A stretch of DNA of 64,000 nt, from the NCBI RefSeq assembly GCF_011044995.1, contig NZ_JAAKZW010000005.1, positions 1 through 64,000 on the forward strand. Direction: 5' to 3'. The stretch's first letter is position 1; each line of letters starts with the position of its first letter. This document shows positions 50,879 through 58,369 of the stretch, piece by piece. A program made the position numbers and the translations under genes. The notes beneath the pieces were generated by a model, which was given only the letters and a program-made list of their open reading frames with translations, searched no databases and was not told where the DNA came from. The stretch is from Streptomyces mesophilus (GTDB taxonomy: Bacteria; Actinomycetota; Actinomycetes; Streptomycetales; Streptomycetaceae).

Positions 50879-51625
50879 TCACATGCGCGCTCTCAGCACG
50901 TCGACCTCGCAGCCCGGCGCGAACGGGTCGAAGCCGTGCTCGATCAGCCAGCGGATCGCGAGCAGGCTGCGCAGCGACCACCACGCTTGGATCACGTCGA
51001 GGTCGACGTCCCGTCCGTAACCGTCGACCAGGTCGCCGAGGTGCTCCTCGTGTCCGAGCGCCAGGGTGGCGAGGTCGTACAGGGCGTCACCCTGGCCGGC
51101 CTCGGACCAGTCGATGATGCCGGTGATCTCGTCGCGGTCGACGAACACATGGGCGACCTGCAGGTCGCCGTGGGTGAACGCCGGGGTCCATGGGCGAAGT
51201 GCGGCTTCGGCGACCTGAAGGTTGCGGGTGACCAGGTCGGCGGGCAGGACGTCGTTCGTGACGAGCCATGCGCATTCGTCCGCCAGCGCCGCTCTCCACT
51301 CGTCGACGCCTCGGCCGGCCCGGCCTGTCCATCGGGGCAACGGCCCGTCGTGCAGGGCCCGGAGGGCCGCGCCCGCAGCGGCCCACGCCGCGGGCGATGA
51401 GGCCGACGGCTCGCCGAGGCGGGCGAGCGCTGCTCCGGGGAGCGCCGCGATCGCGAGCACCGGCGGCTTGTGCCACAGGACTTCGGGGGTCGGGACCGGT
51501 GCCAGGGCCAGCGCTTCGACCTCGACGTCCCTACGCGCCTGATCGGCGTCCACCTTCAGGAATACGTCGCCGACCCGCAGGGTCGCGCGCTCGGAATGCG
51601 CGACGACGACCTTGACCTCATCCAT
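50879..51625 (-). CDS. APH-family phosphotransferase
   Basis: 248 residues from the ATG at 51625 (four codons into the open frame). N-lobe RATLRVGDVFLKVDAD, hinge PVLAIAALPGAALARLGE, catalytic loop FTHGDLQVAHVFVD (HGDxxxxHxF, with His in place of the usual Asn) and metal site GIIDWSEAGQGDALYDLA. The HGDLQ...H variant is common in actinobacterial members whose substrates are unknown. It ends convergently with the glucarate dehydratase gene and is unrelated to the other APH-like gene at 47797. Confidence 0.88.
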   Translation of the reverse strand: MDEVKVVVAHSERATLRVGDVFLKVDADQARRDVEVEALALAPVPTPEVLWHKPPVLAIAALPGAALARLGEPSASSPAAWAAAGAALRALHDGPLPRWTGRAGRGVDEWRAALADECAWLVTNDVLPADLVTRNLQVAEAALRPWTPAFTHGDLQVAHVFVDRDEITGIIDWSEAGQGDALYDLATLALGHEEHLGDLVDGYGRDVDLDVIQAWWSLRSLLAIRWLIEHGFDPFAPGCEVDVLRARM

Positions 51626-51755
51626 GGCGACCAGCATCCCGGACGACCGTCCACGGCACCGGGATTATTGGCCTGAGCCCGACTACCGTTCCCCGACTAC
51701 CGTTCGCAGAACCAGAATTGTCGACCCGATCAACGTGCGGCCGGCCTCGATGTCA

Positions 51756-52175
51756 TCACCTGGGCGACGTCGGCCGTGAACGCTCGGTCTGCCGAGTCGC
51801 GTCAGCGTGCGGGACGCCGGCGCTCTGCCCGTGCAGGTCGACCTCGGTGACGTTGCCCGGATCGCCGGCGCAGACGGCGTAGATGGTGTGGCCGGTGCCC
51901 GGGGTGATGACCGTGGTGCCGGTCAGGGTGTGGCCGCCCGGCTTCGCAGGGGCGAGGTCCACGGGCTCGATGGGCGTGTGCGCAGTGGTGCCGTCGCCGA
52001 CGAGCTGTCCTTCCGCTCGACCGCCCATGGACGGATCGGAGCATCCGGTCAGGGTGATGATCACCGTTTCCCCGGGGCGCGCGGTGGTGGGCGACACGGT
52101 CACGGAAGCAGAGGGGGTGGGGGTGCAGGCGACCGTGCCCGCGAGCGCGGCGGTCAGAACCAGGGGGATCAGCAC
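51756..52175 (-). CDS. Putative lipoprotein with Ig-like motif
   Basis: 139 residues from the GTG at 52175 (GGAGACCTGCC upstream). The signal ends in LAGTVAC, a lipobox-like sequence. The mature part starts SVTVSPTTARPGETVIITLTGCSDPS, a beta-sandwich pattern also seen in the protein at 53808 (SADVTPSTVSPGGTVTVNVECAF). It probably sits on the outer face of the membrane. It follows the 97-residue secreted protein gene by 12 bp, so the two are an operon. Function is unknown. Confidence 0.7.
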   Translation of the reverse strand: MLIPLVLTAALAGTVACTPTPSASVTVSPTTARPGETVIITLTGCSDPSMGGRAEGQLVGDGTTAHTPIEPVDLAPAKPGGHTLTGTTVITPGTGHTIYAVCAGDPGNVTEVDLHGQSAGVPHADATRQTERSRPTSPR

Positions 52176-52187
52176 GGCAGGTCTCCG

Positions 52188-52481
52188 TCAGAGGCAGGGG
52201 TTCACGGGGTTGCGGGGCGCTTTGAGGGCAGGGAGCGAGGTCGCCTGTTCAGGCACGAGTCCGATGGGTTTTCCGGTGACGCGTTCGGCGCCGCGGTGGG
52301 CGATCCTGCCGACGATGTTCGCGGCGGGTTGGATCTCCTCACGCGGACTGATGTGCGTGGACGTCGCCTCGTGCGTCGGGGCGGGCGGAGGCGTGGCGAA
52401 CGCGGGAAGCGTGGGCAGGGTGGTAGCGGCCAGGGCGCCGGCCACGATGATCAGGGCTCGGATGCGCACGCGGGCGGGCAT
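52188..52481 (-). CDS. Small secreted protein, function unknown
   Basis: 97 residues from the ATG at 52481. Signal peptide of about 30 residues (LIIVAGALAATTLPTLPAFA/TPPP). The mature chain is Pro-rich at first and ends with a single Cys (NPVNPCL). No domain is recognised. It lies 12 bp before the lipoprotein gene, after the terminator at 52516-52563, and so begins its own short operon. Confidence 0.65.
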   Translation of the reverse strand: MPARVRIRALIIVAGALAATTLPTLPAFATPPPAPTHEATSTHISPREEIQPAANIVGRIAHRGAERVTGKPIGLVPEQATSLPALKAPRNPVNPCL

Positions 52482-52515
52482 GAGCGGAACGGCCTTTCAG
52501 ACTGGTTCGCGGGGC

Positions 52516-52563
52516 TGGTGCAGGGCCCGCCGGTACATCTCCGGACCGGCGGGCCCTGCACCA
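52516..52563 (-). terminator. Very strong 19-bp terminator
   Basis: TGGTGCAGGGCCCGCCGGT (52516-52534) pairs perfectly with 52545-52563 around a 10-nt loop, about 37 nt beyond the stop of the two-domain secreted protein gene. Confidence 0.9.
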
Positions 52564-52574
52564 CGGTGAAAGCC

Positions 52575-52602
52575 GACGTCAGACGTCAGACGTCAGACGT
52601 CA
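52575..52602. repeat. 7-bp tandem repeat spanning a stop codon
   Basis: GACGTCA occurs four times in tandem. The last copy contains the TGA stop (52600-52602, minus strand) of the secreted protein gene; adding or losing a unit lies 3' of the stop unless it spreads into the coding end. Confidence 0.9.
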
Positions 52603-53538
52603 GACCGCGGGGTTGAGCTGGACCTGGCCGGGGTCGGTCGTCGGGGCGACCGGGGCCGGGGCCGGGGCCGGCTTCTTGTCCGGCTTCGGCGCGGTGTCGA
52701 CGTCCGGCTTCGGCTGCTGCTCGTTGTCCGGGACGGGCTGCGGCTTCGGCTGCTGGTCGTTGTCCGGGACCGGCTGCGGGTCGATCGGGTCCGGCTCGGG
52801 GGTGGGCTCCGGCTTCGGCTCGGGAGCCGGCTGCGGTGCACCGGAGTTGTCGACCCAGGAGGTCAGCCGGCCGTCGGGGGACAGCACGACGTGCAGACCG
52901 TTGTTCTCGCCCGAAGCGGCGCGGCCGTTGGCGTCGAGGGTGCCGATGCTCGCCGCGCCGGGGCCACTGGAGACGACGGCCTGCCAGTGGTTGGCGGACA
53001 GCTTGTACACCCGGGCCATGGAGCCGTCAGCGAGCGTGTCGTTGCGGACGTGCTCACGCTTTTCCGGGTTCGGCTTCGGCTTGGGCTTCGGGTTGGGCTT
53101 GGCACGGTCGACCCAGGAGCTGACCTGTCCGGTCTTGGTGAGCTTGACGTGCAGGCCGTTCAGGTTCGCGTCGGCGGTCTTGCCGAAGGCGTTGACCGTG
53201 GCGATCTTCTTGCCGTTGAACAGGATGTCGGCCTGGAAGCAGTTCTTGCCCAGCCTGTACACCTTGGCGGTGTGGCCCTTGGAGGCGAGCTTGACCGTCT
53301 TGGTGAAGACACGCTTGCCGTGGGCGGCGGCCTCGACGCCGGCGGTGGCCTCCGCGTCGGTGGGGGCGGCGGTGAAGACCTGCGTGCCGTCCGTCTCGGT
53401 GATGACGGTTCCGGCCGCGGTCGCGGTGTCGGCCTGGTCGGCCATGGCACCGGTCGCGGTGTAAGCGCCGAATCCGATGGCCGTCGCGGCGGTGGCGGCA
53501 ATGATGCTGGTGCGCAGGGTGCGGGTGGTCATACGCAT
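52600..53538 (-). CDS. Secreted two-repeat protein with Pro-rich tail
   Basis: 312 residues. A signal peptide (about 1-33, FGAYTATGAMA) is followed by two homologous domains of about 65 residues. The first contains AKVYRLGKNCFQADILFNGKKIATVNAFGK and NLNGLHVKLTKTGQVSSWVD; the second contains ARVYKLSANHWQAVVSSG and ENNGLHVVLSPDGRLTSWVD. Basic K/P and acidic P/E/D linkers separate them, and the last 80 residues are a Pro-rich repetitive tail (PQPVPDNDQQPK and variants). I recognise no named family. It probably acts at the cell surface. An inverted repeat covers the ribosome site (AAAGGGGCCCTTT). Confidence 0.78.
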   Translation of the reverse strand: MRMTTRTLRTSIIAATAATAIGFGAYTATGAMADQADTATAAGTVITETDGTQVFTAAPTDAEATAGVEAAAHGKRVFTKTVKLASKGHTAKVYRLGKNCFQADILFNGKKIATVNAFGKTADANLNGLHVKLTKTGQVSSWVDRAKPNPKPKPKPNPEKREHVRNDTLADGSMARVYKLSANHWQAVVSSGPGAASIGTLDANGRAASGENNGLHVVLSPDGRLTSWVDNSGAPQPAPEPKPEPTPEPDPIDPQPVPDNDQQPKPQPVPDNEQQPKPDVDTAPKPDKKPAPAPAPVAPTTDPGQVQLNPAV

Positions 53539-53718
53539 GGTGAAAAGGGGCCCTTTCGGGTCGCGGTTTCAGGATGTGATGGCCGCCCGGTTCCAGTTCC
53601 CCTCCGGCGACATCTACGAAGCTACGCACCCGATATGAAAGCCACCCATAAGGGATGTAACAGGTAAAAGGCTCCTGTATCTCAGTTCTCTTACATGATC
53701 GCTACTCGCGCGTAGCAA

Positions 53719-53755
53719 AGCGCCCTGCCCGGCGCATGCCGCCCGGCAGGGCGCT
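53719..53755 (-). terminator. Terminator
   Basis: AGCGCCCTGCC (53719-53729) pairs with GGCAGGGCGCT (53745-53755), 53 nt beyond the stop of the 182-residue surface protein gene at 53808. Confidence 0.8.
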
Positions 53756-53807
53756 GGTCACAGACCTCGGGTCGGCGCCGTAAGACGACCTCCGTCCCGT
53801 GGAAGGC

Positions 53808-54356
53808 TCAGCCTTCGGCCGCCCGACGGCGGATCACCCAGTACGTGGCGCCTAGCGAACCGGCGACCAGGAGACCACCCGTGATCATCGCGGTGCCCGA
53901 TCCCCCGAAGCTGCCGCCGAGGCCGCCGTGGACGCCGTGGGGAGTGGCGTTGCGCGACACGGTGAAGGACGCCGACCACTGACCGCCGCCGGGGCAGCTC
54001 CCGTCGACGCCCCACTGTGAGGTGGCACCGACCCCGTTGGGACCGGATCCGGTGAAGTTGGAAGCGGGGGCGATGCGGGCCGTGCCTTGGTACTGACCGC
54101 CCGAACCAGGCGCGCCGCCGGAGCCGACGAGGTGCAGCGTGGCCGTGCCCGAGGCGAACGCCTGGCTGTTGGCGGTGATCGTGGACGGCGACTGGCTGGT
54201 CTGCGTGAACGCGCACTCGACGTTGACGGTGACCGTGCCACCGGGCGAGACGGTGCTGGGCGTGACGTCCGCGGACTCGGCCCAGGCGGCGGGGGCCGCC
54301 GCGAGCACGGCCGCGGCAGTAAGGGCGGATGCGGCGAGGACGCGGGCGGTGCGCAT
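53808..54356 (-). CDS. Membrane-anchored surface protein
   Basis: 182 residues from the ATG at 54356 (CGAGGAGTCCC upstream). Signal peptide (about 1-26, APAAWAES), one beta-rich ectodomain beginning SADVTPSTVSPGGTVTVNVECAF, with two Cys residues, then a C-terminal membrane helix (GTAMITGGLLVAGSLGATYWVI) and a short RRR anchor. The pattern is that of many actinobacterial cell-surface proteins without sortase motif. The domain start resembles that of the lipoprotein at 51756. Function is unknown. Confidence 0.75.
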   Translation of the reverse strand: MRTARVLAASALTAAAVLAAAPAAWAESADVTPSTVSPGGTVTVNVECAFTQTSQSPSTITANSQAFASGTATLHLVGSGGAPGSGGQYQGTARIAPASNFTGSGPNGVGATSQWGVDGSCPGGGQWSASFTVSRNATPHGVHGGLGGSFGGSGTAMITGGLLVAGSLGATYWVIRRRAAEG

Positions 54357-54593
54357 GACGGGACTCCTCGGATACCGGGGCGGGCGCTTCGTTGCGCCTA
54401 TGCCGTCATGCAAGTCGTCAGCCAGGGAGCTCGCCTTCGGCAGGGCCCCATTCGCAGTACGTGTGCCTCCGCACGGGTGAGGGGCCGAGCACGGGTGAGC
54501 GGCCCCACGCGGTATGAACCTCGACCCTCACGGTCCAAGCCGACACCTGATCGACATCGACCACCTCCCGCGGAGCGGACGTCGCTCGCCGGC

Positions 54594-55277
54594 TCAGCGC
54601 GACCTGAGCGTCACCGGCACGTTGGGGCAGCCCTGCGCCACCTCGGTGAGCTTCACCGCCTCCAGGAAGTCAACGGTCAAGCCCCAGCGCAGCTTTGTGA
54701 GCACCCAGTCCGTGATGTACGCGCAGCGGGAGGCCTCATAGGGCGGCAGCCAGCCGGCCGGATCCCGGCCCGCCTTCTCTCTGTGCGTCTCTGCCGTGAC
54801 CGCGGTCAGAGTCGCCTGCGCGGCGAGGTCGTTCGCGTAGGCCTCCCGCTTGGCCGCATCCCACGTGTACGCACCTGACGCCCAGGCCTCCTCGAGCGGC
54901 ACGACGTGCTCGACGACAAGCCGGCGGGCCGGATCGCCCGTCACCGGCCGGTCGTCGTACCACGAGTACCACTGCCCGGATGCGATCACGCACCCCTCAT
55001 CGACCCGCACGGGGCCGACCGCCTCCGCCCTGAGGACCTCGGCGCGGGTGTCGCATCCGTCGAAATCGGCGTCCGCCCAGCGCCCGAACGCGCTCCGCTC
55101 GAAGCCGGTCCCGTGTGCGGACATCACTCCCAGCAGCTGCACCGCCTTGCGGAGTTGCACACGCGGCACCGGATCCGCCGCCACCTCCGCCGTCGGGCCC
55201 GCGGTCGCCGGGAACCACACACCCGCCAGAGCCAGCAGCGCGAGAGCCGTACACCACAACCGGAAAGTTCTGATCAT
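54594..55277 (-). CDS. Secreted HNH nuclease (DUF1524-like)
   Basis: 227 residues from the ATG at 55277. Signal peptide to about residue 26 (ATAGPTAEV). The nuclease core carries RRLVVEHVVPLEEAWASGA (the EHVVP variant of DHVVP), NDLAAQATLTAVTAETHREKAGRDPAGWLPP and CAYITDWVLTK: the H...N...H arrangement of DUF1524/HNH extracellular nucleases. It probably degrades DNA outside the cell. It is divergent from the vanK leader and is not part of the resistance cluster. Confidence 0.88.
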   Translation of the reverse strand: MIRTFRLWCTALALLALAGVWFPATAGPTAEVAADPVPRVQLRKAVQLLGVMSAHGTGFERSAFGRWADADFDGCDTRAEVLRAEAVGPVRVDEGCVIASGQWYSWYDDRPVTGDPARRLVVEHVVPLEEAWASGAYTWDAAKREAYANDLAAQATLTAVTAETHREKAGRDPAGWLPPYEASRCAYITDWVLTKLRWGLTVDFLEAVKLTEVAQGCPNVPVTLRSR

Positions 55278-55421
55278 CCGCCCCGTCTATCCGACCCGCC
55301 CACCCCGGCACCACGGACGACACGGCCGCGTACGCCAAATCGACGCGCCATGCGCCCACCCGGACGACACCACCCACAGGCCTCGCGCGGCCTGACGGCC
55401 TCATCGGGCGCGGCATCGGCG

Positions 55422-55451
55422 CATATCGTCGGCGTATCGAAATCCGCATAC
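55422..55451 (+). promoter_or_regulatory. VanR-type box upstream of vanK
   Basis: A 30-bp element beginning CATATCGTCGGCGTATCG and ending CGCATAC. It is nearly identical to those at 58306-58335 (vanH) and 58224-58253 (murF, inverted), and lies exactly 34 nt before an ATG, as in the other two. Assigned to VanR by context. Confidence 0.75.
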
Positions 55452-55485
55452 CCTCCGGCAACATCACGCTGCTTTGACTGGGGGC

Positions 55486-55575
55486 ATGTCGTACAGCGAA
55501 CCAGCACGCACCGCGCCCCGGACTCCGCCGAACGCGCCCACGGAACACGCCGAAGCGAAGGCGAGGGCCCTGTGA
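55486..55575 (+). CDS. 29-codon leader ORF of vanK
   Basis: Begins MSYSEPARTAPR, similar to the VanH N-terminus MTSTEPVRTAVR at the same positions. It has 29 codons, then TGA at 55573-55575, which overlaps the GTG start of vanK as GTGA. It starts exactly 34 nt after the VanR-type box. It may be translated as a coupling leader, or the ATG may be a passenger inside a duplicated promoter. Translation is unproven. Confidence 0.5.
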   Translation: MSYSEPARTAPRTPPNAPTEHAEAKARAL

Positions 55576-56735
55576 GCCGGACTGCTCATCAGCGGGAGGT
55601 GGCGGGTGCGGGGCTGAGCGTGTGGGCGATCACGGCCGCCGAGTACGCGGCGTTCGTGCGGGCGCAGCCGTCGGTCAGCTTTCTGCAGACGCCGGCGTGG
55701 GGCCGGGTCAAGACCGAGTGGCGCAGCGAGTATCTCGGGTGGTTCGACGGAGGGCAGTTGGCCGGTGCCGGGCTGGTGCTGCACCGGCCGGTGCCGCGAC
55801 TAGACCGCTACACGCTCGCGTATCTGCCGCAAGGCCCGGTCATCGACTGGAGCGGTGAGATCGAGGCGTGGCTCGACCCGCTGGCGGTCTATCTGAAGGC
55901 ACATGGCGCGTTTGCTATACGTCTCGGTCCGCCGGTGCGTACCGCCGTCTGGAGCGCCGCCCAGGTCAAGGAGGGTATCGCCGACCCTCGCCGGAAGCGG
56001 CTCACGGACATGGCGAGCCTGACGGACGACCCGGTCGGGGTCCACGTGACCACGCAACTGCGCCATGCCGGCTGGCTGCCGCAGAGTCCGGAGGACGGGT
56101 TCGGGGCCGGGCAGCCGCAGTTCACGTATGAGATGCCGCTGGCCGGCCGGTCCGAGGACGATGTGCTGCGCGGTATGAACCAGCAGTGGCGTCGCAATAT
56201 CAAGAAGGCTGCCAAGGAAGGGGTCGAGGTCACGGTCGGCGACGTCACCGCCGGCGAGGACCTGAAGGCCTTTCACGACCTCTACGTGCACACGGCCGAG
56301 CGCGACCGGTTCACTCCCCGGCCGCTGCACTACTTCGCCACCATGTTCGCCGAGATGAGCGCGGAGGCGCCCGAGCGGATCAAGCTCTATCAGGCCCGGC
56401 ACCAGGGCGAACTGGTGGCGGCCACGATCCTGGTGCGCGTCGGCGGTCACGCCTGGTACCTGTACGGCGCTTCCTCGACCGCGAAACGCGAAGTGCGGGG
56501 CTCCAACGCCTGCCAGTGGGCGATGATCCGCGACGCGCTGGCGGCCGGGTGCGACCTCTACGATCTGCGCGGCATCACGCCCACCCTCGATGCCGACGAC
56601 CCGCATGTCGGGCTGATCCAGTTCAAGGTCGGTACCGGCGGCCAGGCGGTGCGGTACGCCGGGGAGTGGGATCTGCCGCTGCGGCCGATGGTGTACCGCG
56701 CCTTCGATCTGTACATGAGGCGACGCGGGCGCTGA
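55572..56735 (+). CDS. vanK: FemX/VanK peptidoglycan branching enzyme
   Basis: 387 residues from the GTG at 55572. The protein is a two-GNAT-domain aminoacyltransferase: SFLQTPAWGRVKTEWRSEYLGWF, LAYLPQGPVIDW, RGMNQQWRRNIKKAAKEGVEV, LYQARHQGELVAATILVRVGGHAWYLYGASS and YDLRGITPTLD ... FKVGTGGQAVRYAGEWDLP. VanK adds the branch glycine to lysine or DAP of precursors that end in D-Ala-D-Lac, which the housekeeping FemX cannot use. Its position with vanHAX makes the specific call better than generic FemX. An SD-like GAAGGCGAGGG precedes the GTG, and coupling to the leader ORF is likely. Confidence 0.9.
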   Translation: MSRTAHQREVAGAGLSVWAITAAEYAAFVRAQPSVSFLQTPAWGRVKTEWRSEYLGWFDGGQLAGAGLVLHRPVPRLDRYTLAYLPQGPVIDWSGEIEAWLDPLAVYLKAHGAFAIRLGPPVRTAVWSAAQVKEGIADPRRKRLTDMASLTDDPVGVHVTTQLRHAGWLPQSPEDGFGAGQPQFTYEMPLAGRSEDDVLRGMNQQWRRNIKKAAKEGVEVTVGDVTAGEDLKAFHDLYVHTAERDRFTPRPLHYFATMFAEMSAEAPERIKLYQARHQGELVAATILVRVGGHAWYLYGASSTAKREVRGSNACQWAMIRDALAAGCDLYDLRGITPTLDADDPHVGLIQFKVGTGGQAVRYAGEWDLPLRPMVYRAFDLYMRRRGR

Positions 56736-56743
56736 GCCCCAAT

Positions 56744-56776
56744 CCGCCGCCCTGCCGAACTACTCGAGGGCGGCGG
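56744..56776. terminator. Bidirectional terminator
   Basis: CCGCCGCCCT (56744-56753) pairs with AGGGCGGCGG (56767-56776), between convergent vanK and murF and partly inside the murF 3' end. Confidence 0.7.
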
Positions 56777-58103
56777 CGACTTCGTCGAGGCGGGCTCCGC
56801 GGGATGCCTTGACCAGCACCACGTCCTTGGCGGCGAGCCGGCCGCGCAGCCAGTCGACCGCGGCGTCGTTGTCGGCGAGCACCACGGCCCGCTCCCCCGC
56901 CCCGTCGGCGATCGGCCGCGCGCGCTCGCCGATCACGGCCACCACGTCGGCGCGGGAGGCGGCGTACTCCCCGATGGCCCGGTGCTCCGAGGCGCTGTCG
57001 GCGCCGAGTTCGAGCATGTCGCCGAGTACGGCGATGCGGCGCCCGCCGTCGATGGCCGCGAGGGCGTCCAAGGCGGCGCGGGTGGAGTCGGGGTTGGCGT
57101 TGTAGGAGTCGTTGAGGAGGGTTGCGCCGCAGGCGAGTTGGCGCAGTTCCATGCGCCAACGCGACAGCGAGGCGGTCGCAAGCGCCGTGGCGGCCGCGGC
57201 GAGCGGGATGCCTGCTGCCAGACCCACCGCCGCGGCGGCCGAGGCGTTCAGCGCCTGGTGGGCTCCGACGAGCGGCAGGGTCAACGGAGTCGAGGCGTGG
57301 GCGGTCCGCAGGGTGCAGGACGGCCTGCCCGAACCGTCGAGCACCGGATCGAGGATGCGTACATCGGCATGCTCTGCCCGGCCGAACGTCAGCACTGGGC
57401 CTTCGGTGAGCGCACGCATCGCGATCACCCGGGGATCGTCGGCATTGAGGACGGCGATACCGCCGGCTGCGAGCCCCCGCACCATCTCGCCTTTGGCCTG
57501 CGCGATGGCCGCGCGGGACCCGAACTCGCCCAAGTGGGCCTGCCCGACGTTCAGTACGACGCCGATGTCGGGCGCGACCAAGCCGGTGAGGTGGGCGATG
57601 TCACCGACGTGGCGAGCCCCCATCTCCAGGACGAGACAGCGGGTGTCCGCGTCCGCGCGCAGCATGGTGAGCGGCACGCCGAGCTCGTTGTTCAGCGAAC
57701 CGATGGTGGCGATGGTCGGCGCGGCACTCGAAAGCACCGCTGCGATCAGGTCCTTGGTGCCGGTCTTGCCCTGCGAACCGGTCACGCCCACCACCGTCAG
57801 ACCCGGGCGCAGCCGGGCCACGACATGGGCGGCCAGTCGCTGCAGCGCGGCCTGGACATCCTGGACGACGACCGTCGGCAGCGGAGTGGCGCGGGAGCCG
57901 AGTACGGCCACTGCGCCGGCCCGGCCCGCCGCGGCGGCGTAGTCGTGACCGTCGACGTTCTCGCCGCTGAAGGCGACGAACAGGCCGCCGGGGTCCGCCT
58001 GCCGGCTGTCGAGCGTGGCCGGCGCGGTCACCGTCACCGTGCCGTCGCCCTCCACGGTCCCGCCGACCATCTCGGCGATCTCGCGCAGGCTGAGCGGGAT
58101 CAC
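56760..58103 (-). CDS. murF: MurF-type UDP-MurNAc-tripeptide ligase in the van cluster
   Basis: 447 residues from the GTG at 58103. Mur-ligase domains are complete: N-terminal [12 protein letters not shown], ATPase [37 protein letters not shown], the [11 protein letters not shown] block specific for MurF, and a C-terminal domain with [10 protein letters not shown]. It adds D-Ala-D-X to the tripeptide precursor; here a preference for D-Ala-D-Lac is inferred from context. It is transcribed leftward from its own inverted VanR-type box and overlaps a 29-codon leader by GTGA. No good SD precedes the GTG, so coupling seems needed. A second murF beside vanHAX is known in some glycopeptide producers (from memory). 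Confidence 0.92.
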   Translation of the reverse strand: MIPLSLREIAEMVGGTVEGDGTVTVTAPATLDSRQADPGGLFVAFSGENVDGHDYAAAAGRAGAVAVLGSRATPLPTVVVQDVQAALQRLAAHVVARLRPGLTVVGVTGSQGKTGTKDLIAAVLSSAAPTIATIGSLNNELGVPLTMLRADADTRCLVLEMGARHVGDIAHLTGLVAPDIGVVLNVGQAHLGEFGSRAAIAQAKGEMVRGLAAGGIAVLNADDPRVIAMRALTEGPVLTFGRAEHADVRILDPVLDGSGRPSCTLRTAHASTPLTLPLVGAHQALNASAAAAVGLAAGIPLAAAATALATASLSRWRMELRQLACGATLLNDSYNANPDSTRAALDALAAIDGGRRIAVLGDMLELGADSASEHRAIGEYAASRADVVAVIGERARPIADGAGERAVVLADNDAAVDWLRGRLAAKDVVLVKASRGARLDEVAAALE

Positions 58104-58189
58104 GCCGACGTCCCGACGGTGCGCGGGAGGCCGAGCCGGAGCGGTCCGGCCAAGAGGGCAGGGGCGATGGCTCGTTCGCTGGAAGTCAT
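58100..58189 (-). CDS. 29-codon leader ORF of murF
   Basis: Begins [10 protein letters not shown] (compare VanH MTSTEPVRTA), has 29 codons and ends with TGA at 58102-58100, overlapping the murF GTG as GTGA. Its ATG lies exactly 34 nt after the inverted VanR-type box. Length, spacing and overlap are the same as at vanK, while most of the peptide sequence after residue 5 is different. Confidence 0.5.
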   Translation of the reverse strand: MTSSERAIAPALLAGPLRLGLPRTVGTSA

Positions 58190-58223
58190 GACTTCAGGCA
58201 AAGGGGCACGGTGTTGTCCGCGC

Positions 58224-58253
58224 GTATGAGTTTTTCGATACGCCGACGATATG
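58224..58253 (-). promoter_or_regulatory. VanR-type box for murF (inverted)
   Basis: Read on the minus strand it starts CATATCGTCGGCGTATCG and ends CTCATAC. It matches the vanK box in all but a few positions. It is back-to-back with the vanH box 52 bp away, so one region drives murF leftward and vanHAX rightward. Confidence 0.75.
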
Positions 58254-58305
58254 TGGACGCATCCCAGAGGAATCGTTCAACTCGATGCGGCTCACGCCCT
58301 ACCCG

Positions 58306-58335
58306 CATATCGTCCTCGTATCAAAAAGCGCATAC
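58306..58335 (+). promoter_or_regulatory. VanR-type box for vanHAX
   Basis: Starts CATATCGTCCTCGTATCA and ends GCGCATAC, with 34 nt to the vanH ATG. A TTGACT hexamer lies just before the ATG (also in the vanK copy), which could be a -35 element, so the transcript may start inside the annotated N-terminus. Confidence 0.75.
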
Positions 58336-58369
58336 GTTGCGGCAACACCGTGTCTCGTTGACTGTCGGC

